This document shows, piece after piece, positions 1 to 8,885 of a DNA stretch of 64,000 bases (position 1 is the stretch's first letter; every line of letters starts with the position of its first letter). Origin of the DNA: a bacterium (GTDB taxonomy: Bacteria > Bacteroidota > Ignavibacteria > Ignavibacteriales > Ignavibacteriaceae); contig JADJWC010000002.1 in NCBI GenBank assembly GCA_016716565.1, positions 1,125,291-1,189,290 of the forward strand, given 5' to 3'. Below the pieces are notes generated by a model. It worked only from the letters and a program-made list of their open reading frames with translations. It did not search any database and was not told the DNA's origin. The position numbers and the translations under genes were made by a program.

Positions 1-1
1 G

Positions 2-3000
2 AATAGTTTAACCAACAGTCAGATTTATAACCTTTCTGTATCAGAAAGTCGTCCGAATATTTTCTGGGTTGGTACTCCTGAAGGTCTTACAGAATATAAT
101 TCTGATTCAGATTCATTTAGAAGAATTGACATTCCAAATCCTGATCGTCTGCAGTTCGGTGCAGGAGCCAGTACTGTAATTGAAGAGAAGGTGGGCAATG
201 AAAATATATTGTGGATTGATACTTATAGTGGTCTGGTTAGAATGAATTTAACTTCAGGTGAATCTCTTCGTTTTATCCATGACGAAAATGATCCTAATAC
301 CATCATCGATAATCAGATAAATAAAATTCTGAAAGATCGCTCGGGGGTTCTCTGGCTAGCAACAGAAAATGGAATAAGTTTCTTACCTGCAAAGAGTTTA
401 AAATTTAACTCATTATTTAATTCTGTACAGTCTTACTACCTAAAAACCTTGAATAATAAAAGAGATCTTAACGCAATTTATCAGAATAAAAATGATGATA
501 TATGGTTTGGTTTTTCAAATGGTGCAATTGGCTTGCAGGAAGTAAATGGAAATCTGAAAACAAAAAGTCCGAGAGCACTTCAAAATATTAATGCATGGAG
601 CATGATTGAAGATTATAAAAAATCTTTGTGGATAGGCACATTTGGACAGGGTTTAATTGAATACAATCTGAAAGATAATTATTTGAAAGAGTGGGTCTTA
701 AGATTTCCAATTAAAAATACCACAACAGTACCTTTTGTAAAATCAATCTTTCAGGATGATGATAATTTTTTATGGGTTGGATTCTGGGGTTCAGGTCTAG
801 GCAGAATAAATCTTGCTAACAGCAATTATAATCTTTGGATTACTGATATTTCTAACTCGGATGCAATCAGCCATCAGGACGTATGGACGATTTTGCAGGA
901 TGATTTAGGAAGAATCTGGATTGGTACCATGGGAGGAGGTCTAAATTTATTTGAAGACAAGAATGGAGGTAAATTTCATAAATGGACTCAGGGAGACCCA
1001 TCAGAAGGTGGGTTAGTTAGTAATAACATAATGACAATTATTGAATCAAAAAAAAGAAAAAATTCTGAGCCTGATAGCAATACAATTTTGTGGTTAGGTA
1101 CTTCCGGTGGACTTAATATGCTGGTTGTAAAAAATATTGAGTTTGATAATTATGATCTGGAAATTAAAATAAGCTCTTACACTGTTAATGAAGGTCTTCC
1201 GGATAATTCTGTAAACAGCATTCTGGAAGATAAAAGTGGAAACTTATGGCTTGGAACCGGTTCCGGAATATCTTATTTCGATGTCGAAGCAAAAAAGTTT
1301 ACAAATTATTCATCTGAAGATGGGTTAAACGGAAAGGTAATGAATCCTTCTGCAGCTTTATTACTTGAAAACGGGCTTATGCTATTTGGAAGTAAAAAAG
1401 GATTAAACATATTCGACCCTAAACAGATTAAGCTTTCTAAATATAAGCCGAATGTAGTGATTACAGATTTTCAGATCTTTAATCGTTCAGTTGAAATAGG
1501 AGAAAATTCCTTCTTAAAAGAAAGTATTCAAACAACTGATGAAATAGTTCTGCCACATGATCAGGATGTGTTCTCTTTTGAGTTTGCAGCGCTTGATTAT
1601 AATTCTTCACAGTCAATAGAATATGCTTATAAGATGGAAGGATTTGATAAGGACTGGATTGAAAGTGGAAACAGAAGGTTTGCAACATATACTAATCTTG
1701 ATCCTGGTGAATATACATTTAAAGTTAAATCAACTAATGCTGATGGTATCTGGAATGATCAGGTTACTTCATTAAGTATTACTATTGATCCACCGTGGTG
1801 GAGAACTTTATGGGCTTACGGTTTATATGTGGTTTTAATATTTCTTGGCCTCTTAGGAATAAGACGTTTTGAATTAAACCGGACTAAACTTAGAAACGAA
1901 TTAAAATTAAGAGAATTTGAAGTACAGAAAAAAACAGAACTCGAAGAGGTGAAATCAAGATTCTTCGCAAATCTTTCTCATGAGTTCAGAACTCCTCTTA
2001 TGCTTATCAAAGGACCACTTGAACAATTGAAAGACAGAAGGGATAATGTCAATTATTCTGAAAATATTAATTTGATTGAAAGAAACAGCGACCGTCTCAA
2101 AAAACTTATTGATCAACTGCTCGAATTATCACAGCTGGAAAAAGCTGCTATTCCTGTAAAAGCAAAACAGGAGGATGTAATCGTAATTTTAAAAGGATTG
2201 TTATCGTCGTTCGAATCATTGGCTGAACAAAAAAATATTTCAATCAATTTTAAAAGTGATGAAGACACAATAGCTTGCTGGATCGACAGGGACAAGTTTG
2301 AGAAAATTATTAACAATCTCCTTGCAAACGCTTTTAAATTCACACCAGAAGGCGGAAAAGTTTTTATCGGAGTTAATGAGTTAACAAAGGATGAAAAAAA
2401 GTTTTCAGAAATAAAAATATCAGATACCGGTGTTAGCATTCCAAAAGATAAAATTGATAGAATTTTTGATCGCTTCTACCAGGTTGATGATTCTGCTCAA
2501 CGATCTTATGGTGGATCGGGAGTAGGTTTAGCATTAGTCAAAGAACTTGTTGACTTACACAAATGGGATATATCTGTCCAAAGTGAAAAAGGAAAAGGAA
2601 CCGAATTTAAGTTACTTATTCCGATGTGTGATGATTACTTAAATGATGATGAGAAATTAAATATTGAACAGTTTGATAATTCAGTAAATCCGGATGTGAT
2701 AAAATCCAGTTCTGCAAAATTACCTCAAACTCAAAACGTATTGCAGGCGCAATCCACTTCAAATGATTCAAATCATAATCCTTCTGTTTTAATAGTTGAT
2801 GATTCCGAAGATGTGAGAACATACTTATCAGGATTGTTAAAAGATAGTTTTAAGATTTCCCTGGCCGCTACTGGAGAAGAAGGGTTGGTTACTGCAGCAG
2901 AAATTATACCCGATCTGATCATCAGTGATGTGATGATGCCGTCAATGGATGGGTTGGAATTCTGCAGAAGAATAAAATCCGAATGGCAGACTAGTGAGAT

Positions 3001-3535
3001 TCCGGTTATTCTTCTAACTGCAAAAGCATCTGCTGAAAGTAAAATAGAAGGTCTCGAAATTGGTGCTGATGACTATCTCACAAAACCATTTGATTCAAAA
3101 GAATTATTTACCCGAATTCGAAATTTGCTTGAACAAAGAAAACGATTAAGAGAAAAGTACGGCAAAGATCTAAATCTGACAGATAAAAAATCTAGTCTCA
3201 GTGCAGCCGATAGTGAATTCCTGGAAAAGACTTTGGCATTAATAGAAAAAAATATGGATAGAGCTAATTTCAGCACCGAACAATTAGCAAGAGAAATGTT
3301 TGTAAGCCGCACACAACTTCATCGTAAGATAATCGCCATTACAGGTCAGCCACCCGGAGAATTTGTCAGAACAATCAAACTGAAGCGTTCAGCAGAATTA
3401 CTGAGCGAAGGAAAGTTGTCTGTAACACAAATTGCCTATGAAATTGGTTTTTCAAGTCCTGCACAATTCACCAGAGCATTTGTAAAGCAATTTAATTGCG
3501 TTCCATCAGAGTATTCCTCCAGACAAAAAAAGTAA
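2..3535 (+). CDS. Hybrid two-component system protein (propeller sensor, histidine kinase, receiver, AraC output), 5' truncated
   Basis: The reading frame is open from the first full codon of the window, so the start lies upstream; the GTG at 191 is internal. Periplasmic Reg_prop repeats (pattern LWxGTxGGL) fill nt 2 to about 1420, followed by a Y_Y_Y domain (about 1560-1790) and one membrane segment (about 1800-1860). The kinase core has the H-box SHEFRTP with the phospho-acceptor His at nt 1979-1981, an N-box and a GGSGVGLAL G2 box. The receiver phospho-acceptor Asp is at nt 2927-2929, and an AraC-type DNA-binding domain ends the protein. In Bacteroidota such proteins sense an extracellular ligand and switch on nearby secretion or uptake genes; the T9SS cargo run just downstream is a plausible target (inference). 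The G1 box reads DTGVSIP, with Ser where Gly is usual. Confidence 0.95.
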   Translation, partial: NSLTNSQIYNLSVSESRPNIFWVGTPEGLTEYNSDSDSFRRIDIPNPDRLQFGAGASTVIEEKVGNENILWIDTYSGLVRMNLTSGESLRFIHDENDPNTIIDNQINKILKDRSGVLWLATENGISFLPAKSLKFNSLFNSVQSYYLKTLNNKRDLNAIYQNKNDDIWFGFSNGAIGLQEVNGNLKTKSPRALQNINAWSMIEDYKKSLWIGTFGQGLIEYNLKDNYLKEWVLRFPIKNTTTVPFVKSIFQDDDNFLWVGFWGSGLGRINLANSNYNLWITDISNSDAISHQDVWTILQDDLGRIWIGTMGGGLNLFEDKNGGKFHKWTQGDPSEGGLVSNNIMTIIESKKRKNSEPDSNTILWLGTSGGLNMLVVKNIEFDNYDLEIKISSYTVNEGLPDNSVNSILEDKSGNLWLGTGSGISYFDVEAKKFTNYSSEDGLNGKVMNPSAALLLENGLMLFGSKKGLNIFDPKQIKLSKYKPNVVITDFQIFNRSVEIGENSFLKESIQTTDEIVLPHDQDVFSFEFAALDYNSSQSIEYAYKMEGFDKDWIESGNRRFATYTNLDPGEYTFKVKSTNADGIWNDQVTSLSITIDPPWWRTLWAYGLYVVLIFLGLLGIRRFELNRTKLRNELKLREFEVQKKTELEEVKSRFFANLSHEFRTPLMLIKGPLEQLKDRRDNVNYSENINLIERNSDRLKKLIDQLLELSQLEKAAIPVKAKQEDVIVILKGLLSSFESLAEQKNISINFKSDEDTIACWIDRDKFEKIINNLLANAFKFTPEGGKVFIGVNELTKDEKKFSEIKISDTGVSIPKDKIDRIFDRFYQVDDSAQRSYGGSGVGLALVKELVDLHKWDISVQSEKGKGTEFKLLIPMCDDYLNDDEKLNIEQFDNSVNPDVIKSSSAKLPQTQNVLQAQSTSNDSNHNPSVLIVDDSEDVRTYLSGLLKDSFKISLAATGEEGLVTAAEIIPDLIISDVMMPSMDGLEFCRRIKSEWQTSEIPVILLTAKASAESKIEGLEIGADDYLTKPFDSKELFTRIRNLLEQRKRLREKYGKDLNLTDKKSSLSAADSEFLEKTLALIEKNMDRANFSTEQLAREMFVSRTQLHRKIIAITGQPPGEFVRTIKLKRSAELLSEGKLSVTQIAYEIGFSSPAQFTRAFVKQFNCVPSEYSSRQKK

Positions 3536-3562
3536 TAAAAGAGATTATTTTCAGGACTTTCT

Positions 3563-3597
3563 ACATTTTGTTACAAAACAGCAAAATGTTGTAACAA
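3563..3597. promoter_or_regulatory. Overlapping inverted repeats downstream of the sensor gene
   Basis: ACATTTTG (3563-3570) is perfectly repeated in inverse as CAAAATGT (3582-3589), and TTGTTAC (3568-3574) as GTAACAA (3591-3597). The two dyads interlock and cannot both form as one hairpin. No T-tract follows. This could be an operator for the downstream genes or a weak terminator; nothing else in the sequence decides between these. Confidence 0.35.
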
Positions 3598-3672
3598 ATC
3601 AGATAGCCGCCCTCCTTTCAATAATCTACCTTTGCTTCCGTAATAATTCAAAAAAAAATCTTGTTTAGTTAG

Positions 3673-3825
3673 TTGAAAAAAAAGAAGATCAGTACGGAAG
3701 ATAGTCCGGAACAAATTCAAAAAAGAGAAAAGCTGGTTTCCAGATACATAATTATAATAGCAATTATAGTTGGTGTGCTGATAACACTTTTGCTCACTGG
3801 CTTACTGGAATTTTTTACCAAGTAA
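3673..3825 (+). CDS. Possible 50-residue single-pass membrane peptide
   Basis: A TTG-initiated frame of 50 codons begins with four Lys, has a charged stretch to about residue 24, then a hydrophobic helix of about 20 residues (IIIIAIIVGVLITLLLTGLL) and ends EFFTK. A stop codon sits directly before the TTG and there is no ATG, so the frame cannot be longer. The ribosome-binding site is poor. The clear cytoplasmic-basic then transmembrane layout argues for a real small protein, but no family is recognised. It lies between the sensor-regulator and the outer-membrane barrel gene. Confidence 0.4.
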   Translation: MKKKKISTEDSPEQIQKREKLVSRYIIIIAIIVGVLITLLLTGLLEFFTK

Positions 3826-3891
3826 TAATGAAATCAAAATCCAAAAAATTTTAATACACAATTAATTTCAAACAAATCAGGAGTGACATAC

Positions 3892-4428
3892 ATGAAAACA
3901 TTTATTTCTATTCTTTTCGTTTTCTTTTTTGCTTTAATCTCTATAAATGCACAAAACAAAATGGCATTAGGTGGAGGTTTAGTTGTTTCATTGCCAATGG
4001 GTGATTTTGGAGATGCAGCAAACACAGGATTTGGTGGCACAGCAATTTTTGAGCTGGCTTTTACTCCTCAACTTGTTGGTGTTGGCCAGATAGGCTATAT
4101 AGTCTACGGTACAGAATCAGATGCTGTAGACTTTAGTACTATTCCCCTACTAGCTGGTGTAAAATATTTCTTTGTTCCGGGTGTTGGTTTTTATGGAATG
4201 GGAGAAATAGGACTGAATTTCTTTTCAACTACAGTCGAAATCCCGTCAGTCTTTGGTTTCGGAGGAGGATCAGTAAGTGAAACTTCAACTGAATTCACTT
4301 TTGTAATCGGTGCAGGATATCAGCTGCCTGTTAGTTCAAATGTCTATTTGGATTTTAACGGTACTTTTAATCTAATCAGTGATTTTAACAATATTCAATT
4401 TTGGGCCGGAGCAAAGTTTGGGTTGTAG
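3892..4428 (+). CDS. Outer-membrane beta-barrel protein
   Basis: The protein has 178 residues. A signal peptide (MKTFISILFVFFFALISINAQ) is followed by short alternating, glycine- and aromatic-rich strands ending in WAGAKFGL, as expected of a small eight-strand porin-like barrel (outer membrane protein beta-barrel family). The ATG at 3892 is chosen because AGGAG at 3879-3883 sits eight bases before it; a GTG at 3883 overlaps that site and is unlikely. The role is unknown; such barrels often serve in adhesion or as envelope structure. It is the first complete gene after the sensor-regulator and leads into the T9SS cargo run. Confidence 0.8.
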   Translation: MKTFISILFVFFFALISINAQNKMALGGGLVVSLPMGDFGDAANTGFGGTAIFELAFTPQLVGVGQIGYIVYGTESDAVDFSTIPLLAGVKYFFVPGVGFYGMGEIGLNFFSTTVEIPSVFGFGGGSVSETSTEFTFVIGAGYQLPVSSNVYLDFNGTFNLISDFNNIQFWAGAKFGL

Positions 4429-4534
4429 GGACTTTGATAGCATTAAGAGTTTTTCAGGATGAGTAAAGACAAAATGGATAAGCAATTACAATCTGTACAT
4501 CGTAAACATCATTTGATTTAATGAAGGAAATATT

Positions 4535-7447
4535 ATGAAAAGTGTTTTACTATTATTTACTTTGGTTTCTTTCACCACCTCAGCCCAAATTACAATAACG
4601 GGTGAAGACGTTGAAGCCGTATTCGAGGTTGGTAACGAAACAACTATTAGGCAGGACACATTACCTTCATCTGTAGATATAGGCTCACCCGGAGGTAATA
4701 ACGTTTGGGATTTTACATCACTTCAATATAATCTGGAAGCAGAATATTCCAGTGTTGACCCATCAAGTACGCCATACAGCAGTGACTTCCCTAATGCAAC
4801 CATTTGTACTCACACCGATGGTTTCTCACAAGGTTATGAAGCAGAGATTTGGACATACGGTTCGCTGAATGGTTTCTTTAATAATATCGGCAGCGCAACA
4901 ACCGTAAGTGCTTTCCCCGGTGATGTAATAACAATTAAAAACGAGCCCCCAAGACAGACTTATATAAATCCAATGACCTACGGCTCACAGTGGAATCAAA
5001 CTTATACGCAAACAATTTATTTCAACGGTACACCATTCGGTTCAGAAAGTGTTTCGCTAAATGTTATTGTGGACGCTTACGGAACAATGACTCTACCCGG
5101 TGGAGGAAGTTATGAAGCACTTAGAATAAGAGAATCGGTGACAATTACCGGTATTACGAATGTTACTTATTCTTTCCTGGCAATTAATGGTGCACAGGTT
5201 GCTTTGTTCGCCGCAAGTTCCAATCCACCGGATAGCGGAATTATTTCTGTGGCCGAAACCTCATATAATTTTGAACTTGATGGCGGAGGTACATCCTTTG
5301 TAATTACTCAGCCGGAAGAATCTGAAATACTAATAGCCGGAGAAGTAGATACAATAGCTTATGAAAACTCCTTAGGTAATGTTGATCTTTACTACAGAAC
5401 CGACTACGGGATGGAATATGTTTTAATTGATACTAACTATTCTGATCCTATGGGTATTTATTTGTGGGATGTACCTGATACATTATTGACCACAAAAGCT
5501 ACAATACGCATAGTAGAATCTGAGGATACAAATTCGTTTGCTTTGAGTGAAGAGTTTAAAATAAAACCCTGGCAGCTTTCCAGGATAGATGCGAACGATG
5601 ATTTTGAATTATATGAACCAGACCAGGATGGATGGAGTTTTTGTAATTGTGGCTTTAATCAATGGCCATCCACATGGTGGACACAGTTTGATTATCAAAA
5701 TGGAGATGATCCTTTTACAGGAAGTTCTTATCCAAATCAATCACCCTTCAATAATGCTAACTCTTCAAGATTTCCCGATTGGCCAATGTTCGTAGATATG
5801 TTTAAACCATTCCAATGTTACACGGATTTTCCACCTTCAACATATCGTTCAGCAGCAACAACCAGATGGATTTCAGGAAATGGTAGGTGGGCTGGTTCCT
5901 GTACTGGATTTACTGCCTCCAGTTTACAAGGATTTTATAACAAGGGAAGTCTTGTTCAAATAATTGGAAACTTTGATGATCTCTTTAATGTAGGTTTAAA
6001 TGATACTACAAGATATATTATTAATATATATCAAAATTATCAATCCGGTAAAGAAACAAGAGATTATCGAAGGCAAAAATTTAATAATAGTCCACGTCAA
6101 TTATTAAGCGAAGTTAAAGAAATGCTCGGGATGGACAATATTGATGCGAGTGGCTTAGTTTACTGGAATAATAATGGTTCCGGTGGTCATTCGGTAGTTC
6201 CTTACAAACTTGAAAGAATTGGAAATACATCAACCTTTAATATAAAATTATTCAACAGCAATGCACCTGGCAGTCTAAACAATTTTATTTATATAGATTC
6301 TGTTGCTAACACCTGGTCTGATAGCACTGGTTTAAATTGGGGCACAGGTACAATTAGCTGTTTTCTTGACCCTGTCAATTCCGAATACATTTCACTACCA
6401 ACACTTGAGAGACCAAATTCGATGAATTTGTCAAGTTCAGATTACTCTGGTTCATCAAGAATAGAAATTTACAATACACCAGATGCAGAAATGGTTATCA
6501 CGTCTGGTACAGGTGAACAAATTGGTTACCAGGATAGTATAGCATTTAACAATATGTCAGATGCTGTTCCAATCATTCCGTTGACAGGTGGTTTCCACCC
6601 TCCCATAGGATATGATCTACCAGAAAACAATTACTCCGTTCATTTGGATAACTTTATTGATTCTGTATCATACGCCATCTTTTTCACAGATTCAACTATT
6701 TACAATTATAGAAGATCAAACGCAGAAAATAATGAGACTGATGTTTTTGAATTTACAGAAAATGGAATTGGCATTACTAATCCTGACCAGAATATTAAGT
6801 ATGCAAATTTCGAAACAATAATTTTGCAGGACACTATAGCTGAAAAAGTATTTGTAGCAACGAATGTTCAAATTTCTTCTTCTGACTCAATTCATTTTAG
6901 AGAGAAAGATCGAAACGAGCTCCTATTTCAAAATTATGGAAGCAGCATGAACTATGATTTACAAGTTAGATATAACTCTATAAACGAAGGAATAAACTTT
7001 CTTCACATGTCTGTTCCTATGGCTCAAAATTCTGCCCATCAAATCGTACCCGATTGGTCTGACTTAAATAGTGAACCAATTACTATACTAATTGATCTTG
7101 GAAATGATGGAACAATTGACGATACCATCTTTGTAAAAAACCAGTCAACAAATGTTGAAGATGAAGGTTCGTTGCTTTCACCTGATAGCTATAACCTTGC
7201 ACAAAATTTTCCAAATCCATTTAATCCTGCAACATCAATTCGGTACTCAATTCCAAAGAGAAGCAATGTAACATTAAAGGTATATGACATTCTCGGAAAT
7301 GAAGTGGCTAACTTGGTCAATGAAGAAAAGGATAAGGGAGTTTACACAGTTACTTTTAATGCTGCTGGTCTTGCCAGTGGGATATATTTCTATACTCTGA
7401 GGGCAGATGGCTTTGTCCAAACAAAGAAAATGTTGCTGATTAAATAA
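4535..7447 (+). CDS. T9SS-secreted protein with papain-like cysteine peptidase-like centre
   Basis: The protein has 970 residues. After a signal peptide (to about residue 17), residues 18-245 match the N-terminal module of the protein at 9927-10964. Residues about 250-345 look like an Ig-like or Fn-type domain (pattern P-E-x-x-x-I-x-A-G-E-x-D-T-I). Residues about 430-600 carry GSCTGF (Cys456), GGHSVVPY (His552) and FNSNAPG (Asn576), the order and spacing of a papain-fold Cys/His/Asn triad. A T9SS type A sorting domain (NFPNPFNPAT, ending KKMLLIK) closes the protein, so export across the outer membrane is expected. The start ATG follows GAAGGAAATATT. The peptidase reading rests on motifs only; substrate and activity are unknown, and an inactive transglutaminase-like fold is possible. 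Confidence 0.75.
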   Translation: MKSVLLLFTLVSFTTSAQITITGEDVEAVFEVGNETTIRQDTLPSSVDIGSPGGNNVWDFTSLQYNLEAEYSSVDPSSTPYSSDFPNATICTHTDGFSQGYEAEIWTYGSLNGFFNNIGSATTVSAFPGDVITIKNEPPRQTYINPMTYGSQWNQTYTQTIYFNGTPFGSESVSLNVIVDAYGTMTLPGGGSYEALRIRESVTITGITNVTYSFLAINGAQVALFAASSNPPDSGIISVAETSYNFELDGGGTSFVITQPEESEILIAGEVDTIAYENSLGNVDLYYRTDYGMEYVLIDTNYSDPMGIYLWDVPDTLLTTKATIRIVESEDTNSFALSEEFKIKPWQLSRIDANDDFELYEPDQDGWSFCNCGFNQWPSTWWTQFDYQNGDDPFTGSSYPNQSPFNNANSSRFPDWPMFVDMFKPFQCYTDFPPSTYRSAATTRWISGNGRWAGSCTGFTASSLQGFYNKGSLVQIIGNFDDLFNVGLNDTTRYIINIYQNYQSGKETRDYRRQKFNNSPRQLLSEVKEMLGMDNIDASGLVYWNNNGSGGHSVVPYKLERIGNTSTFNIKLFNSNAPGSLNNFIYIDSVANTWSDSTGLNWGTGTISCFLDPVNSEYISLPTLERPNSMNLSSSDYSGSSRIEIYNTPDAEMVITSGTGEQIGYQDSIAFNNMSDAVPIIPLTGGFHPPIGYDLPENNYSVHLDNFIDSVSYAIFFTDSTIYNYRRSNAENNETDVFEFTENGIGITNPDQNIKYANFETIILQDTIAEKVFVATNVQISSSDSIHFREKDRNELLFQNYGSSMNYDLQVRYNSINEGINFLHMSVPMAQNSAHQIVPDWSDLNSEPITILIDLGNDGTIDDTIFVKNQSTNVEDEGSLLSPDSYNLAQNFPNPFNPATSIRYSIPKRSNVTLKVYDILGNEVANLVNEEKDKGVYTVTFNAAGLASGIYFYTLRADGFVQTKKMLLIK

Positions 7448-7463
7448 ACCAAAGGATCAAACA

Positions 7464-8852
7464 ATGAAGACTATATCTATTTTATTAACAACTGTATTAA
7501 GCATAACATCAAACTTGTTCTCACAGGTTCAATTTACCTCCCATAATATTACTTTTAATGCAGGTAATGTTGATGAAATACATGCCGGGGATATTGATGG
7601 TGATGGCGACCAAGATGTTGCAGCCGCACTCTTCGTAACAAATGAAATTTACTGGTATGAAAACGACGGTAATGAAAACTTTACAGAAATATTAATTACC
7701 ACCGAAGCCGATGGACCAAGATCTGTTTATATATTCGATGTTGACAGCGATGGAGACATGGATGTTCTGTCAACTTCGATGAGAGATGATGAAGTCGCCT
7801 GGATGGAAAATGATGGTAATCAGAATTTTACCTACCACATAATTGCAACAAATGCTGATCAGGGAACATCAGTATTTGCCATAGATATGGATGAAGATGG
7901 TGATGCAGACGTACTTGCTGCTTCAGCTTTTGATGACAGGTTCTTCTGGTATGAGAATGATGGCAATGAGAACTTTACTTCTCACACCATTTCATCAAAT
8001 GTAGAAAGTCCTCAATCAATATTTGCAATCGACATTGATGGTGATAGTGATATCGATGTTCTCTCTGCATCTCTTATTGATGCAAAGATTGCCTGGTATG
8101 AAAATGACGGTAATGAAAATTTTACCCAACACGTAATCTCAACAACAGCAAATTTAGCGTTGCAAGTTTTTGCTATTGATTTAGATACTGATGGAGACAT
8201 TGATGTCTTATCTGCCTCTGCATCGGGCGATAAAATAGCGTGGTACAAAAATGATGGAGATGAAAATTTTTCAGAGCATATTATAACTACAGATGCAGAT
8301 TATGCGCAGTCTGTGCATGCAGCAGATATCGATGGTGACTCAGACATAGATGTGGTTTCAGCATCCCGGGAAGATAACAAGATTGCCTGGTACGAAAATG
8401 ATGGCAATGAAAACTTCACCACTCATATAATTTCAACTGATGCAGTAAAAGCTGTTTGGGTTTTAACTCGCGATGTAGATAATGACGGAGATATGGATGT
8501 TCTGTCTGCTTCTGCACTGGATGGTGAAATAAACTGGTATGAGAATCTCAGTATTGTAAGTGTTGAGTCAATTTCAAATGAACTACCGATTGAGTTCAGT
8601 TTAAAGCAAAATTATCCTAATCCATTTAATCCTTCAACCATTATCGAGTTTAGCATCCCTGAAGAATCATACGTTGAATTGAGAATCTACGATGCCATAG
8701 GAAATGAAATTGCAGAACTTGTAAGTGAGACATTGCCAGCAGGGAATTTTAAGACTGATTTTGTGGGCTCAAACCTGGCGAGCGGATTTTATGTTGCAAG
8801 ATTAAAAGCGAACAAGTATTCGAACTCGATAAAGATGAACCTGATTAAATAA
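7464..8852 (+). CDS. T9SS-secreted FG-GAP/VCBS-type repeat protein
   Basis: The protein has 462 residues. A signal peptide ends near residue 20 (LFSQ). Seven repeats of exactly 49 residues follow, starting at Asp43, 92, 141, 190, 239, 288 and 337; each has a calcium-loop-like DxDxDGDxDVLSAS segment and a WYENDGNENF segment. This is the pattern of FG-GAP/VCBS propeller blades, and seven blades would close one beta-propeller. Residues from about 380 form the T9SS sorting domain (NYPNPFNPST). It starts 16 bases after the papain-like gene's stop, so the two are likely cotranscribed. Probable role: extracellular binding or adhesion (inference). Confidence 0.85.
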   Translation: MKTISILLTTVLSITSNLFSQVQFTSHNITFNAGNVDEIHAGDIDGDGDQDVAAALFVTNEIYWYENDGNENFTEILITTEADGPRSVYIFDVDSDGDMDVLSTSMRDDEVAWMENDGNQNFTYHIIATNADQGTSVFAIDMDEDGDADVLAASAFDDRFFWYENDGNENFTSHTISSNVESPQSIFAIDIDGDSDIDVLSASLIDAKIAWYENDGNENFTQHVISTTANLALQVFAIDLDTDGDIDVLSASASGDKIAWYKNDGDENFSEHIITTDADYAQSVHAADIDGDSDIDVVSASREDNKIAWYENDGNENFTTHIISTDAVKAVWVLTRDVDNDGDMDVLSASALDGEINWYENLSIVSVESISNELPIEFSLKQNYPNPFNPSTIIEFSIPEESYVELRIYDAIGNEIAELVSETLPAGNFKTDFVGSNLASGFYVARLKANKYSNSIKMNLIK

Positions 8853-8885
8853 ATTTATTCAATCACCAAAATCATAGGAGGTTCT

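Noticed and set aside
4459..4521. A 20-codon ATG frame before the papain-like gene
   Set aside because: Very short, no clear ribosome-binding site, no recognisable pattern.
7590..8560. The regular 147-base repeats as a CRISPR or satellite array
   Set aside because: They stay in one reading frame, encode a repeated protein domain and lack spacers.
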